Assembly: GCF_964204645.1 (NCBI RefSeq)
Contig: NC_134028.1
Coordinates: 20,558,153 to 20,622,152 of the forward strand
Direction of reading: 5' to 3'
Source of the DNA: Tubulanus polymorphus
Taxonomy: Eukaryota > Nemertea > Palaeonemertea > Tubulaniformes > Tubulanidae
DNA length: 64,000 bases
Every line of letters begins with the position of its first letter. Positions within the stretch are counted from its first letter, which is position 1. Shown piece after piece: positions 1-12,111 of this stretch. The translations under genes and the position numbers were made by a program. The notes below the pieces were generated by a model that saw only the letters and a list, made by a program, of their open reading frames with translations, did not search any database and was not told the origin of the DNA.

Positions 1-42
1 TTAATATGCGTTTATAGGTCGATCTGAACTTAACTTGTCATT

Positions 43-150
43 ATGGATGTGTGTGCGTGCGTGCGTGCGTGCATGCGTGCGTGCGTGCGTGCGTATGCGT
101 GAGTGTTGTGGTGCAGGGTTGTGTACATGTGTGTGTGTGCGCGCGTGTGT
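43..150. repeat. GT/GTGC-rich simple repeat
   Basis: The stretch is a run of GTGC tetranucleotides followed by GT dinucleotides, with interruptions. It lies just upstream of what looks like a LINE 3' end and may belong to its 3' UTR. Confidence 0.8.
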
Positions 151-305
151 TTGATTTCTATGGGCGCCAGGGCCATGTTTTATGGATATAAGTTTGTAAC
201 TTCTCCTGGTGTCCGTCGACTTGAATTACATTATTTTATTATATTATCTTGTTGTAATTTTCTAGTGTAATTTAATTCGTGAATAAAGAAAGAAAGAAAG
301 AAAGA
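150..305 (+). mobile_element. probable LINE 3' end with (AAAG)n tail
   Basis: AT-rich non-coding sequence contains AATAAA and ends in about five AAAG units (near 283-305), a typical 3' terminus for non-LTR elements that end in a short tandem repeat. No reverse transcriptase lies inside the window on its 5' side, so the element cannot be classified. The open frame starting in the tail (279-545) has no recognisable domain and I do not call it a gene. Confidence 0.4.
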
Positions 306-566
306 CGATGGTCGGAAATTTCTCAGGCCGTAAACTCAGTGGCTCACATTTTTATCCGAAGACACCAGCATGGTACAGGGGGAAGAAACACCACTGGTGG
401 AGATCTAAATCCTATAGAACAGAAGTTAATGGCGTTGATGATAAAAGAACAGTTGTATGGAATCGAGAGTGACGCAGGCCTAACGCTGCCGCGAGAACCT
501 CGAAAAGAAATGAGACTGAGAATCTGTTTGTTATATAAATTATAAATAACCATATGATAACAATGT

Positions 567-2339
567 TATATAATAAAGAAGTTTCCAGTTTCTAGGCGCC
601 ATTTTGTGGCGGTCCCTCGAGGTCCCTATTGTTGCGATAATTTGCGCTCATTTTTAAAACATAAGTTTAGATTGAATATCATATAGTGCTGCAGTCCCTC
701 GCTCGACGAAATCGATTTATACACCATTTTAAAGGAAATTAAATGCAGATATTTGCTGGCGTTTCTTGGAATTTTTGAACTCAACAATTGAGAACAGTGA
801 AGATGTGAAACCAAGGACCGCATATCTTAACCGTGCGTAAAAGAAATCGCAATATTTATTAATTTTAAAATATCTAAGTATCTCTTAAAGCTATATTTCC
901 AATTTTCACAGAGGTTAAAGAGGGTTATTTGCAGTTTAAGCCTGCGTTGAATTTTTTTGAATATCTTTCCTGACGACTGATCTGTACCCGCTTGAGTTTG
1001 AGATTACGCGCAAAAGGGGTCTCCCACTGCGCACCGCCATTTCACTGAACATTGAGATTTGTGAAAAGAAATCGCAAAAATTAGATTTTATACTGGTTTG
1101 TAATTATCAATATTGCTTCTGATGGTTATATATTACCTTTATTTTCGTATGGTTGAAAATGGACTTTGAGTGCTTTGATGAATTCGAGTTTTGTAGCGTT
1201 GGGAAATTAAAGGATTTCTTGTAAGAGTGGGGACTTTCTGTGTTGGTTGCAAATATGGCCTAGTTGAGAACCTAATTTGCGTTTCAACCGAATGTACCAC
1301 TCATGGTTGGACACTAGAAAAAAAATCTAAGTTTTTATATATTTTTTGATATGCGGCGCAGCTGAAAGTTGCCAAACTGGACGTTGACCCCCTAAAACAG
1401 AATATCAAATGGGGGACAGATATGAACCCCTTTAAATATTATATTGGAAATTTATATCAGTAAGGTTTTCTGGTCGATGTTTTCCAGCAAGAAGGTTGAG
1501 ATTCATTAAATAAATTCATCGTATGATCCCAGAATGAGGGATTACCAGAGAGAGATATGTGTTAAATATGTCCTAAGCGTTTAAATTGACTGGCACATTT
1601 CACCATCGACTCTAAAACGTTTGATTTCACCGAACACAAAATCGGCGCTAGGCTGGATGGGCTGTATACGACAATTCCTCAACTGGGCCGTTCACACTTC
1701 AATAGCGGGACAAACCGGATCCCGAAACCAGATTAACGAATTGCCCCCGCCAAAATACGGTACAAACAAGATATGTATTATCATCTCAAAATATCCCCAT
1801 GGAAAATGTGAAGAAATCAAATTGCATTTTAAAATTTCTTGTCGCAAATCTCAATGTTCAGTGAAATTACAATGCGCAGTGGGAGACCCCTTTTGCGCGT
1901 AATCTCAAACTCAAGCGGGTACAGATCAGTCGTCAGGTAAGATATTCAAAAGATTTTAACGCAGGCTTAAACTGCAAATAACCCTCTTTAAACTCAGTGA
2001 AAATAGGAAATATAGCTTGAAGCGATACTTAGATATTTTGAAATTAATAAATATTGCGATTTCTTTTACTCACGGTTTAGATATGCGGTCCTTGGTTTCA
2101 CATCGTCACTGTTCTCAATTGTTGAGTTCAAAAATTCCAAGAATCGCCAGCAAATATCTGCATTTAATTTTCTTTAAAATGGTGTATAAATCGATTTCGT
2201 CGAGCGAGGGACTGCAGAACTATATGATATTCAATCTAAACTTATGTTTTAAAAATGAGCGCAAATTATCGCAACAATGGGGACCTCGCGGGACCGCCAC
2301 AAAATGGCGCCTAGAAACTGGAAACTTCTTTATTATATG
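567..2339. mobile_element. foldback element with ~506-bp inverted arms
   Basis: Positions 567-1072 and 1833-2339 are near-identical reverse complements (for example the block around TTCCAGTTTCTAGGCGCCAT on the left reappears inverted at 2307-2326). They flank a 760-bp centre without a convincing coding region. Long inverted arms without a transposase fit a non-autonomous foldback DNA transposon or MITE. I could not find a clear target-site duplication, so the outer ends are uncertain by a few bases. The open frame at 2017-2340 is only the antisense reading of the arm. Confidence 0.75.
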
Positions 2340-3332
2340 AAATATCAGATTCGTTTTCGTCTTATGAGATGGACGGTGCCTTACCGAAATGAATGCAGAA
2401 AGATGAAATTGTTCCGTTGCCACTGATCCTCATCAGCGGGTTTCAGAGTCAACTAGAGAAGAAGCAATGGGGAGATATACCTTCCTAGGTAGGACGGGAA
2501 TTGCGCATGCACAATCCCTTTTCGTTCAAATGATTTCTTCAAATGCTGATTTTCAGACCTTATTTTTCTGTTCGTATTGCTTTGTGGGAGTTTTTTTCCA
2601 ATGGGGAGCACCTGGCGATCAATACGATAATGAATTACAGTCGAGTTCAGTTAAAAGTTGTCTTTAAAGAGAACCAGAGTCAGCTTTTAATACCGGACGC
2701 GTTCAAGTTAATTTCCCTCGTCTGTAAGAAATATCTCAGCGAACAAGAATGTGAATAATTGGCGTTCGTGTTGCCATACAGTCAGACAGTGTTGTGATCG
2801 ATAGCTGGAAGACACGCGCGCACACCGGTCACTGTTGCAGGTATCAGCTTTCTCATTGAACATGTCAAGTTGGCACTTGTGTCTCCCCCTGGCGTTTCCG
2901 CACTGTTGATTTGTTTTTCTCTCGCAGATGAACCGAAACACTATCGTTGTCGGATGCTGTGGGACGGTGTAAGGTGTTGGGATATCACGCTAGGTGGGGT
3001 TACGGTAACAGAAACTTGTCCCGTGTATTGGACGCTGTCTGGAACAACTGGGAACTTGTAAGTATCACCTGCTAACATGTTCGCGGGTACTTGTAAATAT
3101 CATCTGCTCATCGGTATTCTGGGGGAACTGTAAACTGCGAACCATCAATGAAATCAATACATCACTACATTCGTTTCTAATGCCGATTAAGAATCATTTA
3201 TTTGCATTTTCAAACATTGACACAAATTATGATTGTATAGAACAAGGAAATGCGAAACCTATAGAATTAGAACATATATTTTCTAGTATGATAGAATGTT
3301 GCTCGAATTATCCATCATTTCCATGGCATTTT

Positions 3333-4088
3333 CTAGTTTCCCAGTTGTTTCAATGCTGTTTCCAAAGATTTCAAATTTTTACTTAGATCTTTCACATTGT
3401 TTCTTGCGAAATCGATAATCAGCGATTTACCTTGAATTGAATTGAAGATTGTCGGCGAAATGTTACCTAGTAGATCCGTTGACTTAAGATCGTCCAAGAT
3501 ATTGCTTTGGACGATAGTATCGCAATCTAATTTACTCAGTGGTCCCGATATGGCCTTGCCATAAAACTCGACAGCATGAGATGATACCTGTCAATAAAAA
3601 CAAACGCAATCGAAAATGCTTTTTCTTGGTAAATCCTTAAGATACAACAGTGAAAATCATGATTATAAGAATACTAAGAGGTTATAAATAATTGGCACTA
3701 TTTCCAGTCTTGAATACAATTGCATAAAAACCCACAATATAGATCTTAAACAACAGTTATTATTTCATTCAACGTTTCGCGGGGAATACTTCCACTCATT
3801 TTCAGAGATTTGTTTCAAATACTGAGAGGTATATCCGTCAATTCGTCTTTCCATGAACAATATCAACTGCACGTTGGACCAAGAAGGTTGGTAGACTTTA
3901 GGTTCATGAGTGTAGCTGCGATGGATTAACTCTACATATTACATTCGATTGGTGAATCGCTTTGACGATACAGCGTTTCCTCTTTATAGGGAATTATTTA
4001 CCTTGCTACATGTACTTTCATCAGCAATGGCATCGGTTGTAACCCAGAAAACCGCTAGAAAAACCACCAAAAAACTGATCAATTTCAT
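3333..4088 (-). CDS. small secreted two-cysteine protein, copy A (unknown family)
   Basis: I do not recognise the family. Two coding exons are joined at consensus sites: 4,002-4,088 (29 codons, ends AAG|GTAAAT) and 3,333-3,587 (84 codons plus TAG, preceded by TTGACAG), both phase 0, giving 113 aa. Exon 1 encodes a clear signal peptide (MKLISFLVVFLAVFWV...), with likely cleavage near residue 20. The mature part of about 93 aa has one cysteine near its N-terminus (STCSK) and one in exon 2 (SKLDCDTIV). It also has a conserved GKAISGPLSKL segment and a lysine-rich, helix-prone C-terminus (GKSLIIDFARNNVKDLSKNL...). Helical small size and two cysteines could suit a dimeric or membrane-active secreted peptide, but nothing in the sequence fixes a role. 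It is the least damaged copy in unit 1, with paralogues B, C, D and fragment E. Confidence 0.8.
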
Positions 4089-4204
4089 GTTGTCTCTGGA
4101 AAACTGCAATCAGATCATAGAAATAGAGACTGGTTTCCGGCAGTGTCAGAACAGGAGACTGGTTCCCGACTGTGTCAGTTCATAGATATTACGAGTGATC
4201 TTAC

Positions 4205-4290
4205 CTGTATGATATGTGTTGAGATTTTGCGTGGTGTTGAAGCGACTGACGAATGTCTCATTTTGTCGATTGAATCTTGCCAGTTTTATA
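4205..4290 (-). promoter_or_regulatory. TATA box and 5' UTR exon of copy A
   Basis: On the minus strand TATAAAAC lies at 4,283-4,290. About 25-30 bases downstream begins a leader that ends at a consensus donor (ACAG|GTAAGATC, last exon base 4,205). The next acceptor (GATTGCAG) is at 4,104, just before the ATG at 4,088. The same box, leader and donor are kept at copy C (26,559-26,644) and, with a degraded box, at copies B and D. Confidence 0.7.
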
Positions 4291-4619
4291 CATATTTTGG
4301 GATGAATAATATTTGATCAGAAGTTGCTTAACGGTTTCACATTATATATCCCACTCAGTAGATTCAATTCCAACTATTTACAGGATCGATTCGATTATTT
4401 TTGCTTTGTTTAATCTGTCTGCCCCTGTTTTTCTACTGTATATTGCTGGAAATTTGAAGGACGATGGAGGTTTAATATTTTTCACCCACATATGAATAAA
4501 ATCTTGTAAAAGGCTACTTTATGAACTGTATATTCAAATATTAATTAAATTGCATCCGGTCCCACAGTTCCACATTTCCACAGTAGAATTATTCAAATTA
4601 TTGAAAACTCGTGACTCAA

Positions 4620-5115
4620 ATATAACCAAACTTTAGAACTTTGTCCAGGACTGTGGAACGGGATCCTAAGTAAGCAAGTCCTGAAGTGTGAAAAAGTGTG
4701 GTAAAAGTAAGTCCAAAACACGGTGGATCTGGATCAACAACTGTAGAAGTAGGTCATGAAGTGTGGAACTTGGCCCACAACAGTGAAAGTAGGTCCAGAA
4801 CAATGGAACTGCGTCGACAACTGTAGAAAGTAGTCCAAAATTGTGGAACTTGCTCTACAACTGTAGAAACATGTCCAAAACTGTGGAACTGGATCCAAAA
4901 CCGTAGAATGGGCCCGAACTGGGTCGACAAGTAAGGAAGGTGCATTTCTGTGGAACTCGATCCAAAAATTAGGTCTACACCAAGACTGTGGAACCGAAAA
5001 ACTGTAATTAGAGAGTTTTCAGAACTTTGTCCAAAACTGTGGAAATGGATCCAAAACTGTGGAAATGGATCTAGTTTTATGGAACTTGGCAGGAGTGTCG
5101 AACTGAAAACTGTGA
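4620..5115. repeat. degenerate ~22-25 bp minisatellite (left arm)
   Basis: About twenty imperfect units read on the plus strand as variants of AACTGTGGAACTGGATCCA, alternating with AACTGTAGAAGTAGGTC. The array is repeated inverted at 7,140-7,830 and again at 27,010-27,530 and 29,560-30,320. Open frames inside these arrays are low-complexity by-products. Confidence 0.8.
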
Positions 5116-5259
5116 AAAACTGCGGGATTGGCTCTCTTGGAAAAGTTCGAAGAATCTATTCTATATCGTGTGTTTTCGTTATCTGCAGTTGAAATTGACG
5201 AGAACTTGTTCAATTTGGGGAAAATCGGCGAAAAAACTAATTACGCCAAACGTTTTAAC

Positions 5260-6985
5260 AGTAGTAAATATCAATAAAATCATTGATTGCATTGATCACG
5301 AGTTAGGCTCTATTCAAACTGACTATTGATTATTCGTAGATGATAGCTTTGATCAGATCCCCTCTATAGGAAACATCCAAGTCATGTGTAGAAGTTTCTG
5401 CCACATTTTGAATTTGCCAAAAAGAATCTGCATGATAAAAATTGTTAGCTTGAAAAAATCTAATGAATTTGAAACTGTAGGGCAGTCTAGGGGTACCGTA
5501 ATAACTTCTCCCTATCCCGAACAGACGGAGTATCATCAAACACACGACCTTTCAAACTCATTGTATTGCAAGGCCGCACTTATAACATATTGTTTTCTAT
5601 TATACTATGACCCCGAGAGCTGGTGTAGAATTCGACCTTGTACCTGATTGCACTCGTTCAGTAAAAATAGTCTATATTTTCAGAACAAGAAAATTTGTAT
5701 TTAAAAATATGGAAATACGATTGTATAATGCTTTGTTTCAGGGTGAAATGAAGGTGATTTTAAAGATTGCGGTTTATGTCGGGTTTGGTTGTGGTATAAC
5801 CAGTATGCTTTGCCTTGTAAGGAGCCTCCGGAAGTGTTATAAGTGACATTGTGAATTTTTTTTATTAACTTGCGTCCGATCGAAATGTTTTGCGACGTAG
5901 AAACTAAATAATTTTTTTCGTAGAAACGAAAATGTGTGACATGGTGGAAAATATTATTTTCTAACTACCTGTGGGTTAGGATCAGAAAAAGAGGTTTGGG
6001 GTGTCTTGCGCATTACTCGCACTCCCAATTAAGGCACAGGCACTCCACCGTTGCACGGATAGCCGAAAGCTCGTAACTAGTCATAATCATGTGTGTGATT
6101 AGCGAATTAGTAGATCTTATCCAAATCCTAACATAACGCTCAAAGCGATATTAGCCCCAACTCAAGTGTTCTTACCCCCAAGCCTTCTAAAAAGCCTTCG
6201 CAAAATTACCCCTCAGACAATAACCCTTCGCAAATGATCCCCAAAAAAAACACATCACCTTCGAATTGCCCCAGAATAACAACCCCCAGACAACTCATGG
6301 AGATTGCCAACCCCATTACTCCAGTAGGCGGGGGGATTTGTATTCTTACAATGAGGAATGCTACAATTTTTGACTCGAATGATACATGTATGAACGTTAA
6401 GGGCTATGGTCATGTGATTTTCGATTGGGATTCCTGTTGGGGTGTTAAACTTTGTATCTATAATTCCAAATTCGTAATCGACCCACACGTAGTTGATGCT
6501 GGGTTCAGGTAACATTCTGTTATAATCAACTTATTAAATATGACGAAATGAGAATCATACAATTATTCGGCTACTTTCTATACGTACAGCTTGTAGGGTT
6601 AGTAGGATTCATGGATAACAGGTAGTCATGGAATCGGTCAAAGACTGACAAATGGCTTTGGTCTCTTCAATAATCTGTTTGACCCCCCTCCATGGAGTCA
6701 GGGGTCAGGCGGACATGCCTCCTATTAAAAAATATTTCGTTCGAACGGAAAAATTTCGTTCCCACGAAAATCTTTTCGTTAGAACGAAAACATTTCGTTC
6801 CCACGAAAACATTTTGTTCGAATGAAAAGATTAATGATATAATCTTGCAATACAATGTGTCGTTTGTCTAAATGATCGCTTGTTGCTCGTGGGATATACA
6901 CTGTGTTAGCGTTAGGGACAAGTGAACTGTATGAACTCAAATATCAGCGTTATTAAGACATAATTTTGTCTCAACACCAGTTGTC
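5260..6985. other. palindrome spacer, no confident gene
   Basis: The unpaired centre between the palindrome arms is conserved in unit 2 (27,665-29,410). Short open frames at 5,384-5,846 and 6,234-6,515 are broken by indels in the unit-2 copy, so I do not call them coding. The right part holds the TTCGTTC repeat at 6,735-6,830. Confidence 0.6.
6735..6830. repeat. tandem palindromic TTTCGTTC..ACGAAAA repeat
   Basis: Four to five units contain TTTCGTTC followed by a short spacer (GA or CC) and ACGAAAA, so each unit is itself a small inverted repeat (for example TTCGTTCGAACGGAA). The unit-2 equivalent at 29,205-29,260 has fewer and more damaged units. Confidence 0.75.
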
Positions 6986-7139
6986 TCAACAATTGGCGTA
7001 ATTAATTTTGTCACCAAATTGAGCAAGTTCTAGTCGATTTCAATGCGAAAACAGAAAATGCACAATATCGAATAGCTTTTTAAGTCAGAACTTCGAGCTT
7101 TTTCGGGTTGAGACCCAATTCTGAAGTTTATCACAGAGT

Positions 7140-7830
7140 TCCACGTTCCTTGACCAAGTTCCATAAAACTAGATCCAGTTCCACAGAACACCGCTCCACA
7201 GTTCTGGGTCCATTTCCACAGTTGTTGACCAAGTTTCATAGTTCTGCATGGAGCTTGCAGTTGTAGGCCAAGTTACTCTGTTCTGAGACCTACTTCCATA
7301 GTTGTGGTCTCTGTTCAACAGTTGTGGGCGTACCTTTACAGTTGTGAACCAAGTTCCACAGTTCTGGGGCTACCTTACTTGTGGTCCCAGTCACAGTTCT
7401 GGACCTACTCCTACAGTTTTGAAACCAGTTCCACAGTTTTGGACCTGCTTATAGAGTTGTAGAACCAGTTCCACAATGTGGACCTACTTCTATAGTTGTA
7501 GACCTAATTCCTCAGTTCGGGTCCTACATCTACAGTTATGGACACAGTTCCAAAACTTCTGGACCTACTTCTACAGTTTTGGACCTTCTTACACAATACT
7601 CGTCCTACTTCTTGAAACTTCCAAACCCCTGGACCTACTTGTTCAGAAAGTTGTGAATCAAGATCTACAGTGTGCTGGACATACTTCGGCAGCTTTGGAC
7701 ACAGTTCAACACTTCTGGACTTGCTTATCTAGGGTCCAATTCCACAGTCCTGGACAAAGTTCGGTTGAATTTGATTCAAGAGTTAAAATGGATTCATTTT
7801 CGTCAAGTTGACTCTTCTGTGGAATTGTGG
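7140..7830. repeat. degenerate minisatellite (right arm)
   Basis: This is the reverse complement of the array at 4,620-5,115, reading CAGTTCTGGACCTACTTCTA and variants, with about thirty imperfect units. Confidence 0.8.
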
Positions 7831-8298
7831 AACCGGGCGAAGTTTGGTTAATATTTGAATCTACAGTTCATATCAAGTCTTTTACAGGATTTTATTTCAT
7901 TGTGTGGGTGAAAAAATGTACAACGTACTTCAAATTTCCAGCAACGACTGTAAACAAATCACGCAGATTAAACATGACAAATATAATCGAATCAATCCTG
8001 TAATTAGTTGGAATCAAATCTATATTTCAGTGAAGTGCTAATCCCGAAGCCGTTCAGCAACTTCTGATCAAATATTATTCAGCCCAAAGTATGTATACAT
8101 CTCGCAAAATTTAATCGACAAAATGAAACATTCGTCGGTCGCTTCACCAGCACGTTAAATTTCAACACACATCATACAGGTAAGATCAGTAACGCAAAAT
8201 ATCCATGTTCTGGCAAAGTCGGGAACCAGTCGTTTGTTCTGGCTTAGCCGGGACCAGTCTCTATTTCTATGATCTGATTGCAGTTTTCCGGAAACAAC

Positions 8299-9028
8299 AT
8301 GGAATTGATAAGTTTTTGGTGGTTTTTCTGGCGGTTTTCTGGGTTTCAACCGATGCCATTGATGAAAGTACATGTAGCGAGGTAAATATATGTCTATGAT
8401 GAGGAAACGCCGTTTGTTAATCGTCGAAGCATTTCTTCAATCATGTTATGATCAAATAATCCATCGCAGCTACACTCATGAACCTAAAGTCTACAAACCT
8501 CATTGGTCCTATGTACAATTGATATTCCTGATGGAAAGACGAATCAACAGAAATAACTCTCGGTATCTGAAACAAATCTCTGAATATGGGTTGAAGTATT
8601 CAATCCCATGAAAAAGTAGCTGCTGTTTTGGATCTATGTTGTGGGTTTTTACGCAATTATATTCAAGACTGGAAAAAGTCGCAATTATTTATAACCTCTT
8701 AGTTTTCTTATATTAATAGTGATTATCAGTGTTGTATTTGAAAGGTTCACCAAAGAAAAAGCATTTTCAATTGTGTTTGTTTTATTGGCAGGTATCATCT
8801 CGTGCTGTCGAGTTTTACGGCAAGGCCATATCGGGACCACTGAGCAAATTGACTTGCAAGTCTATCGTTAAAAGCAATATCTTCGACGATCTTAAGTCAC
8901 CAGGTCGACTAGGTAATATTTCGTCGACGGTCTTCAATTCTAGAAAGGGCAAATCGCTGATTATCGATTTCGTAAGAAACAATGCGAAAAATCTAAGAAA
9001 AATTTTGATCCTTGATCTTGAGCCTTGA
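8299..9028 (+). pseudogene. secreted two-cysteine protein family, copy B (frameshifted)
   Basis: Exon 1 (8,299-8,381, donor GAG|GTAAAT) matches copies A, C and D, but the T run after codon 6 has five T instead of six. This shifts the frame, so the signal peptide is lost after MELISF. Exon 2 (from 8,792, after TTGGCAG) still reads as the family (VSSRAVEFYGKAISGPLSKL...) with the conserved cysteine. Its last third is shifted by another indel and ends early at 9,028. Two independent frame breaks make this a probable pseudogene. A sequencing error in the T run would restore the signal peptide but not the C-terminus. Confidence 0.75.
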
Positions 9029-9753
9029 AACAACTGGGAAATTAGAAAACTAGAAAATGCCATGGAAATGATGGATAATTCGAACAACATCCCGTCATAC
9101 TAGAAGATCTAAATTCTAATTCTAATTCAGTTCTAGGTTTCGGGTTTCCTTGTTCTATACGATTCAAATGTGTGTCAGTTATTTGTTTATAAATAAATGC
9201 AAATAGATAATTCTTCGTCGGCATTATAAATGAATGTAGTGATGTATTGATTTCATTGACGGTTCGATCGCAGTTTGCAGTTCCCCCGGAAACCGGTGAG
9301 CAGATGAAACGAGTTCCCAGTATACGTAAGTATAGTTGGACCAGGACGGCATTGAGAATCTTCAACTTTTGACAACACATGAAGACAGCTGATGGCTTAG
9401 TTCGGCACACTCAGATATTAAACTAGATCACCAAAGTAATAATGATCGGACTAGTTTCCTTGTACCTATTCTTTCGACTCTTAATCAACATGCCTTTTCT
9501 GAATGTAATGAACTTTCTCCAAATATCCCTATCAGAGAAGGAAAGAAAATCATCGGGAAAACTAGGCGTTCGCGCGATCACTATCGTTATCTGGGATATG
9601 AAGGCATAGGTTGTACATTTATTTAGTTATTCATCGTCTCAGTTCATACTAAGTAGAAAGATACGCACAGGATAAAGAAATTGAAAGAAAAAACAAAAAA
9701 TATTACATGATTACAAATGAACCAATACTATAATCATACAATCGATACAAAAA
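9029..9753. other. non-coding tail of palindrome arm
   Basis: Right-arm sequence continues to about 9,320. The rest is unit-1/unit-2 shared sequence (9,317-9,753 matches 32,080-32,500) without a gene I can support. About 280 bases present in unit 2 (31,805-32,085) are missing here at 9,317. Confidence 0.6.
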
Positions 9754-12092
9754 GGACTTACATTTATGGATATAATGAAATTGACCCACAAAGGTCGTAT
9801 ACTGTATTTATTTCTAAATTTACTCATTTATATGATACATGCTTTCCATTTATCAAACGCATGAACGCAAAAACCAATAAGTCTAAACCCTGGTTAACTA
9901 CGGGCTTGTTAGACTCTATTAAATATAAAAATCACTTATATAGGAAAACACTTTATAATTCAGATATTGCTTTTAAATCCCGTTATTTAGAATATAAGCG
10001 ATTATTATCACGTTTATTAAAAACTGTTGAAAAAGGTTACTATGATACTCAGTTATTTGGTGTAAAGAATGATATGAAAGCTACGTGGAAAATCTTAAAA
10101 ACAGTTATTGGAAGTAACTCCGTCAAAGAACAACTACCAGCTTCCTTTAAGCTAAACAACGTAACTGTCAGTGGTAGTTTAAACATTGCAAATGAGTTTA
10201 ATACTTTTTTTGTTAATATCGGACATCGTTTAGCAAATATGATCCCCGAGTCTGAAAAACGTTTCAGTTTTTATTTAAATCGTCCTAATAATGAAAACTT
10301 CTTTTTCTTCCCAACAAACTCGCTAGAAATTGATGAAATAGTAAATAAATTCTCTGGAAATAAAGGTATTGGCATTGACGGGATCTCTATAAGAATAGTT
10401 AAAAGAATTATTGATGTTATTAAATATCCACTTACTCATATATTCAACACAAGGCTTCATTCTGGAGTGGTCCCTGCTGAACTCAAAATTGCTCGGGTGT
10501 GCCCTCTGTATAAAAAAAGGTGAATGCGATTCCTTTGACAATTATCGACCCTTATCTATTTTACCATATTTTTCTAAGATACTAGAAAAACTCGTTCATA
10601 AACGTTTAGTCGCTTTTTGTGATAAATTTGAAATTATTGATCATAACCAATTTGGATTTAGGAAAAGTTACTCAACATCAATGGCATTAACTCGTATATC
10701 TGATGAAATAGCAGCCAATATTGACGAAAGAAAAACAACGATTGGAATATTTTTGGATTTGTCTAAAGCTTTTGACACAGTAAATCACCGTATTCTTTTG
10801 GATAAACTTGATCATTATGGTATTTAAGGCACAGCACTTAATTGGTTTCAAAATTACTTAGAAGGTCGCAAACAAATAGTCCAGATTAAAGATACTAATT
10901 CTACCGCTTTAGATATTGATATTGGAGTACCACAGGGCTCCATTTTAGGTCCATTACTATTTATACTATACATAAACGACTGTACTCGTGCATCTGATAT
11001 CCTAAAGTTAATTTTATTTGCTGATGACACGAATGCTTTCTATAGTGATCATCTCGTTGACCGCCTGATAAAAACGATCAATACTGAACTTTCGAAACTA
11101 GTTGTTTGGTTTGGTGCCCACAAGTTATCAATTAATATCAGTAAAACTTATTATATATTTAGTAAAACTTTTGTTGGTAATACAAAGATTTATATCGATG
11201 ATCGTGAAATTGAACGTGTCCACACTACCAATTTTTTGGGGGTTTTAATAGATGAAAAACTGTCATGGGATGATCACATAAAATCTGTATGTAAAAAAGT
11301 GTCACGTTGTGTTGGCGTTCTTCATCGTGTTAAACACAAGTTGTCTTCCAATTCTTTACGTACCTTGTATTTATCCTTAATAGACCCGTATCTTCAATAT
11401 TGTAACATTGTTTGGGAAAGAACTGCTGATTATAAACTGCATCCATTAACAATTCTACAAAAACGTGCTGTCCGTTTGGTCAGCAAATCCCATTATTTAG
11501 AACACACTGATCCTATTTTTGCTCGGTTAAATATACTCAAAATTAAGAATATTAACAAACTCCAACTAGCTATTTTTGTACATAAATTCGTCAATTCAAA
11601 ATTGCCTCGGACCTTTCACACTTATTGGAACTTCAATTATCAAATTCATAGTAAACCTACGCGTAATAGATTTAGAATTAGATTGCCTTATTTTAGAACT
11701 GTAACTAGAAAATCTTCTGTCAAAATATCCGGTCCCCTATTATGGAATACTCTATCCGAATCAATTCAAACTATTCAAAGCGAACCTGCCTTTAAGCGTA
11801 CCTACATTAAATCATTATTCAACACTTTGTACATTTTCATTCTATACAAACCTATGTTAATGTGTAATATGTGAAACTTTTTTTTTCTTTTCGCCTGTTA
11901 ATTACTTGTGTGCATGATGTGTGAGTGTGATGAATGTGGTGTGGATGCTTCTGGGTGATACGGCTTAGATAGACTGTTTCAGTCTCTCCGTGTAGCCCCA
12001 TTATCCTGTTACATTTTTCTTCGTCTAATCATACTTATTATATCGTTCAATAATGTAACATCGTAATGAAAATAAATTTCAATTTCAATATA
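9754..12092 (+). mobile_element. 5'-truncated non-LTR retrotransposon (jockey/CR1-like), RT degraded
   Basis: Comparison with the empty site in unit 2 (ATCGATACAAAAAACATAAT, near 32,495) places the insertion after 9,753 and its end near 12,092. It encodes the C-terminal half of a LINE ORF2: the region before the palm, NYRPLSILP, the [18 protein letters not shown] block, GVPQGSILGPLLF, the FADD catalytic motif (about 11,017-11,028) and the long C-terminal domain ending at 11,874. The frame is broken twice, by one extra A in an A7 run near 10,513-10,519 and by a TAA at 10,825-10,827, so it is inactive. The endonuclease is missing. The 3' end has AATAAA and a short TTTCAA repeat instead of poly(A). 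The ATG at 9,717 lies in flanking DNA and is not a real start. Confidence 0.85.
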
Positions 12093-12111
12093 TTGACGTA
12101 ATGGGCCTGTA

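Larger units (their letters stand above)
3000..9320. repeat. large palindrome in unit 1 (two ~2.3-kb inverted arms)
   Basis: The left arm, about 3,000-5,260, is repeated in reverse complement at about 6,985-9,320, around a 1.7-kb spacer. Paired landmarks: the ATG of gene A (4,088, -) with that of gene B (8,299, +); the string GAACTGTAAACTGCGAACC (3,125) with its inverse near 9,270; and a degenerate minisatellite on each side. The copies of the secreted-protein gene are therefore head to head. The same palindrome is present in unit 2, so it predates the segmental duplication. Confidence 0.85.

Noticed and set aside
2017-2340. 107-codon open frame in the right foldback arm
   Set aside because: The same sequence inverted in the left arm does not keep an open frame of this length, so it is not conserved as coding.
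6234-6515. Overlapping open frames on both strands in the palindrome spacer
   Set aside because: The unit-2 copy (28,690-28,985) is disrupted by indels and no domain is recognisable.
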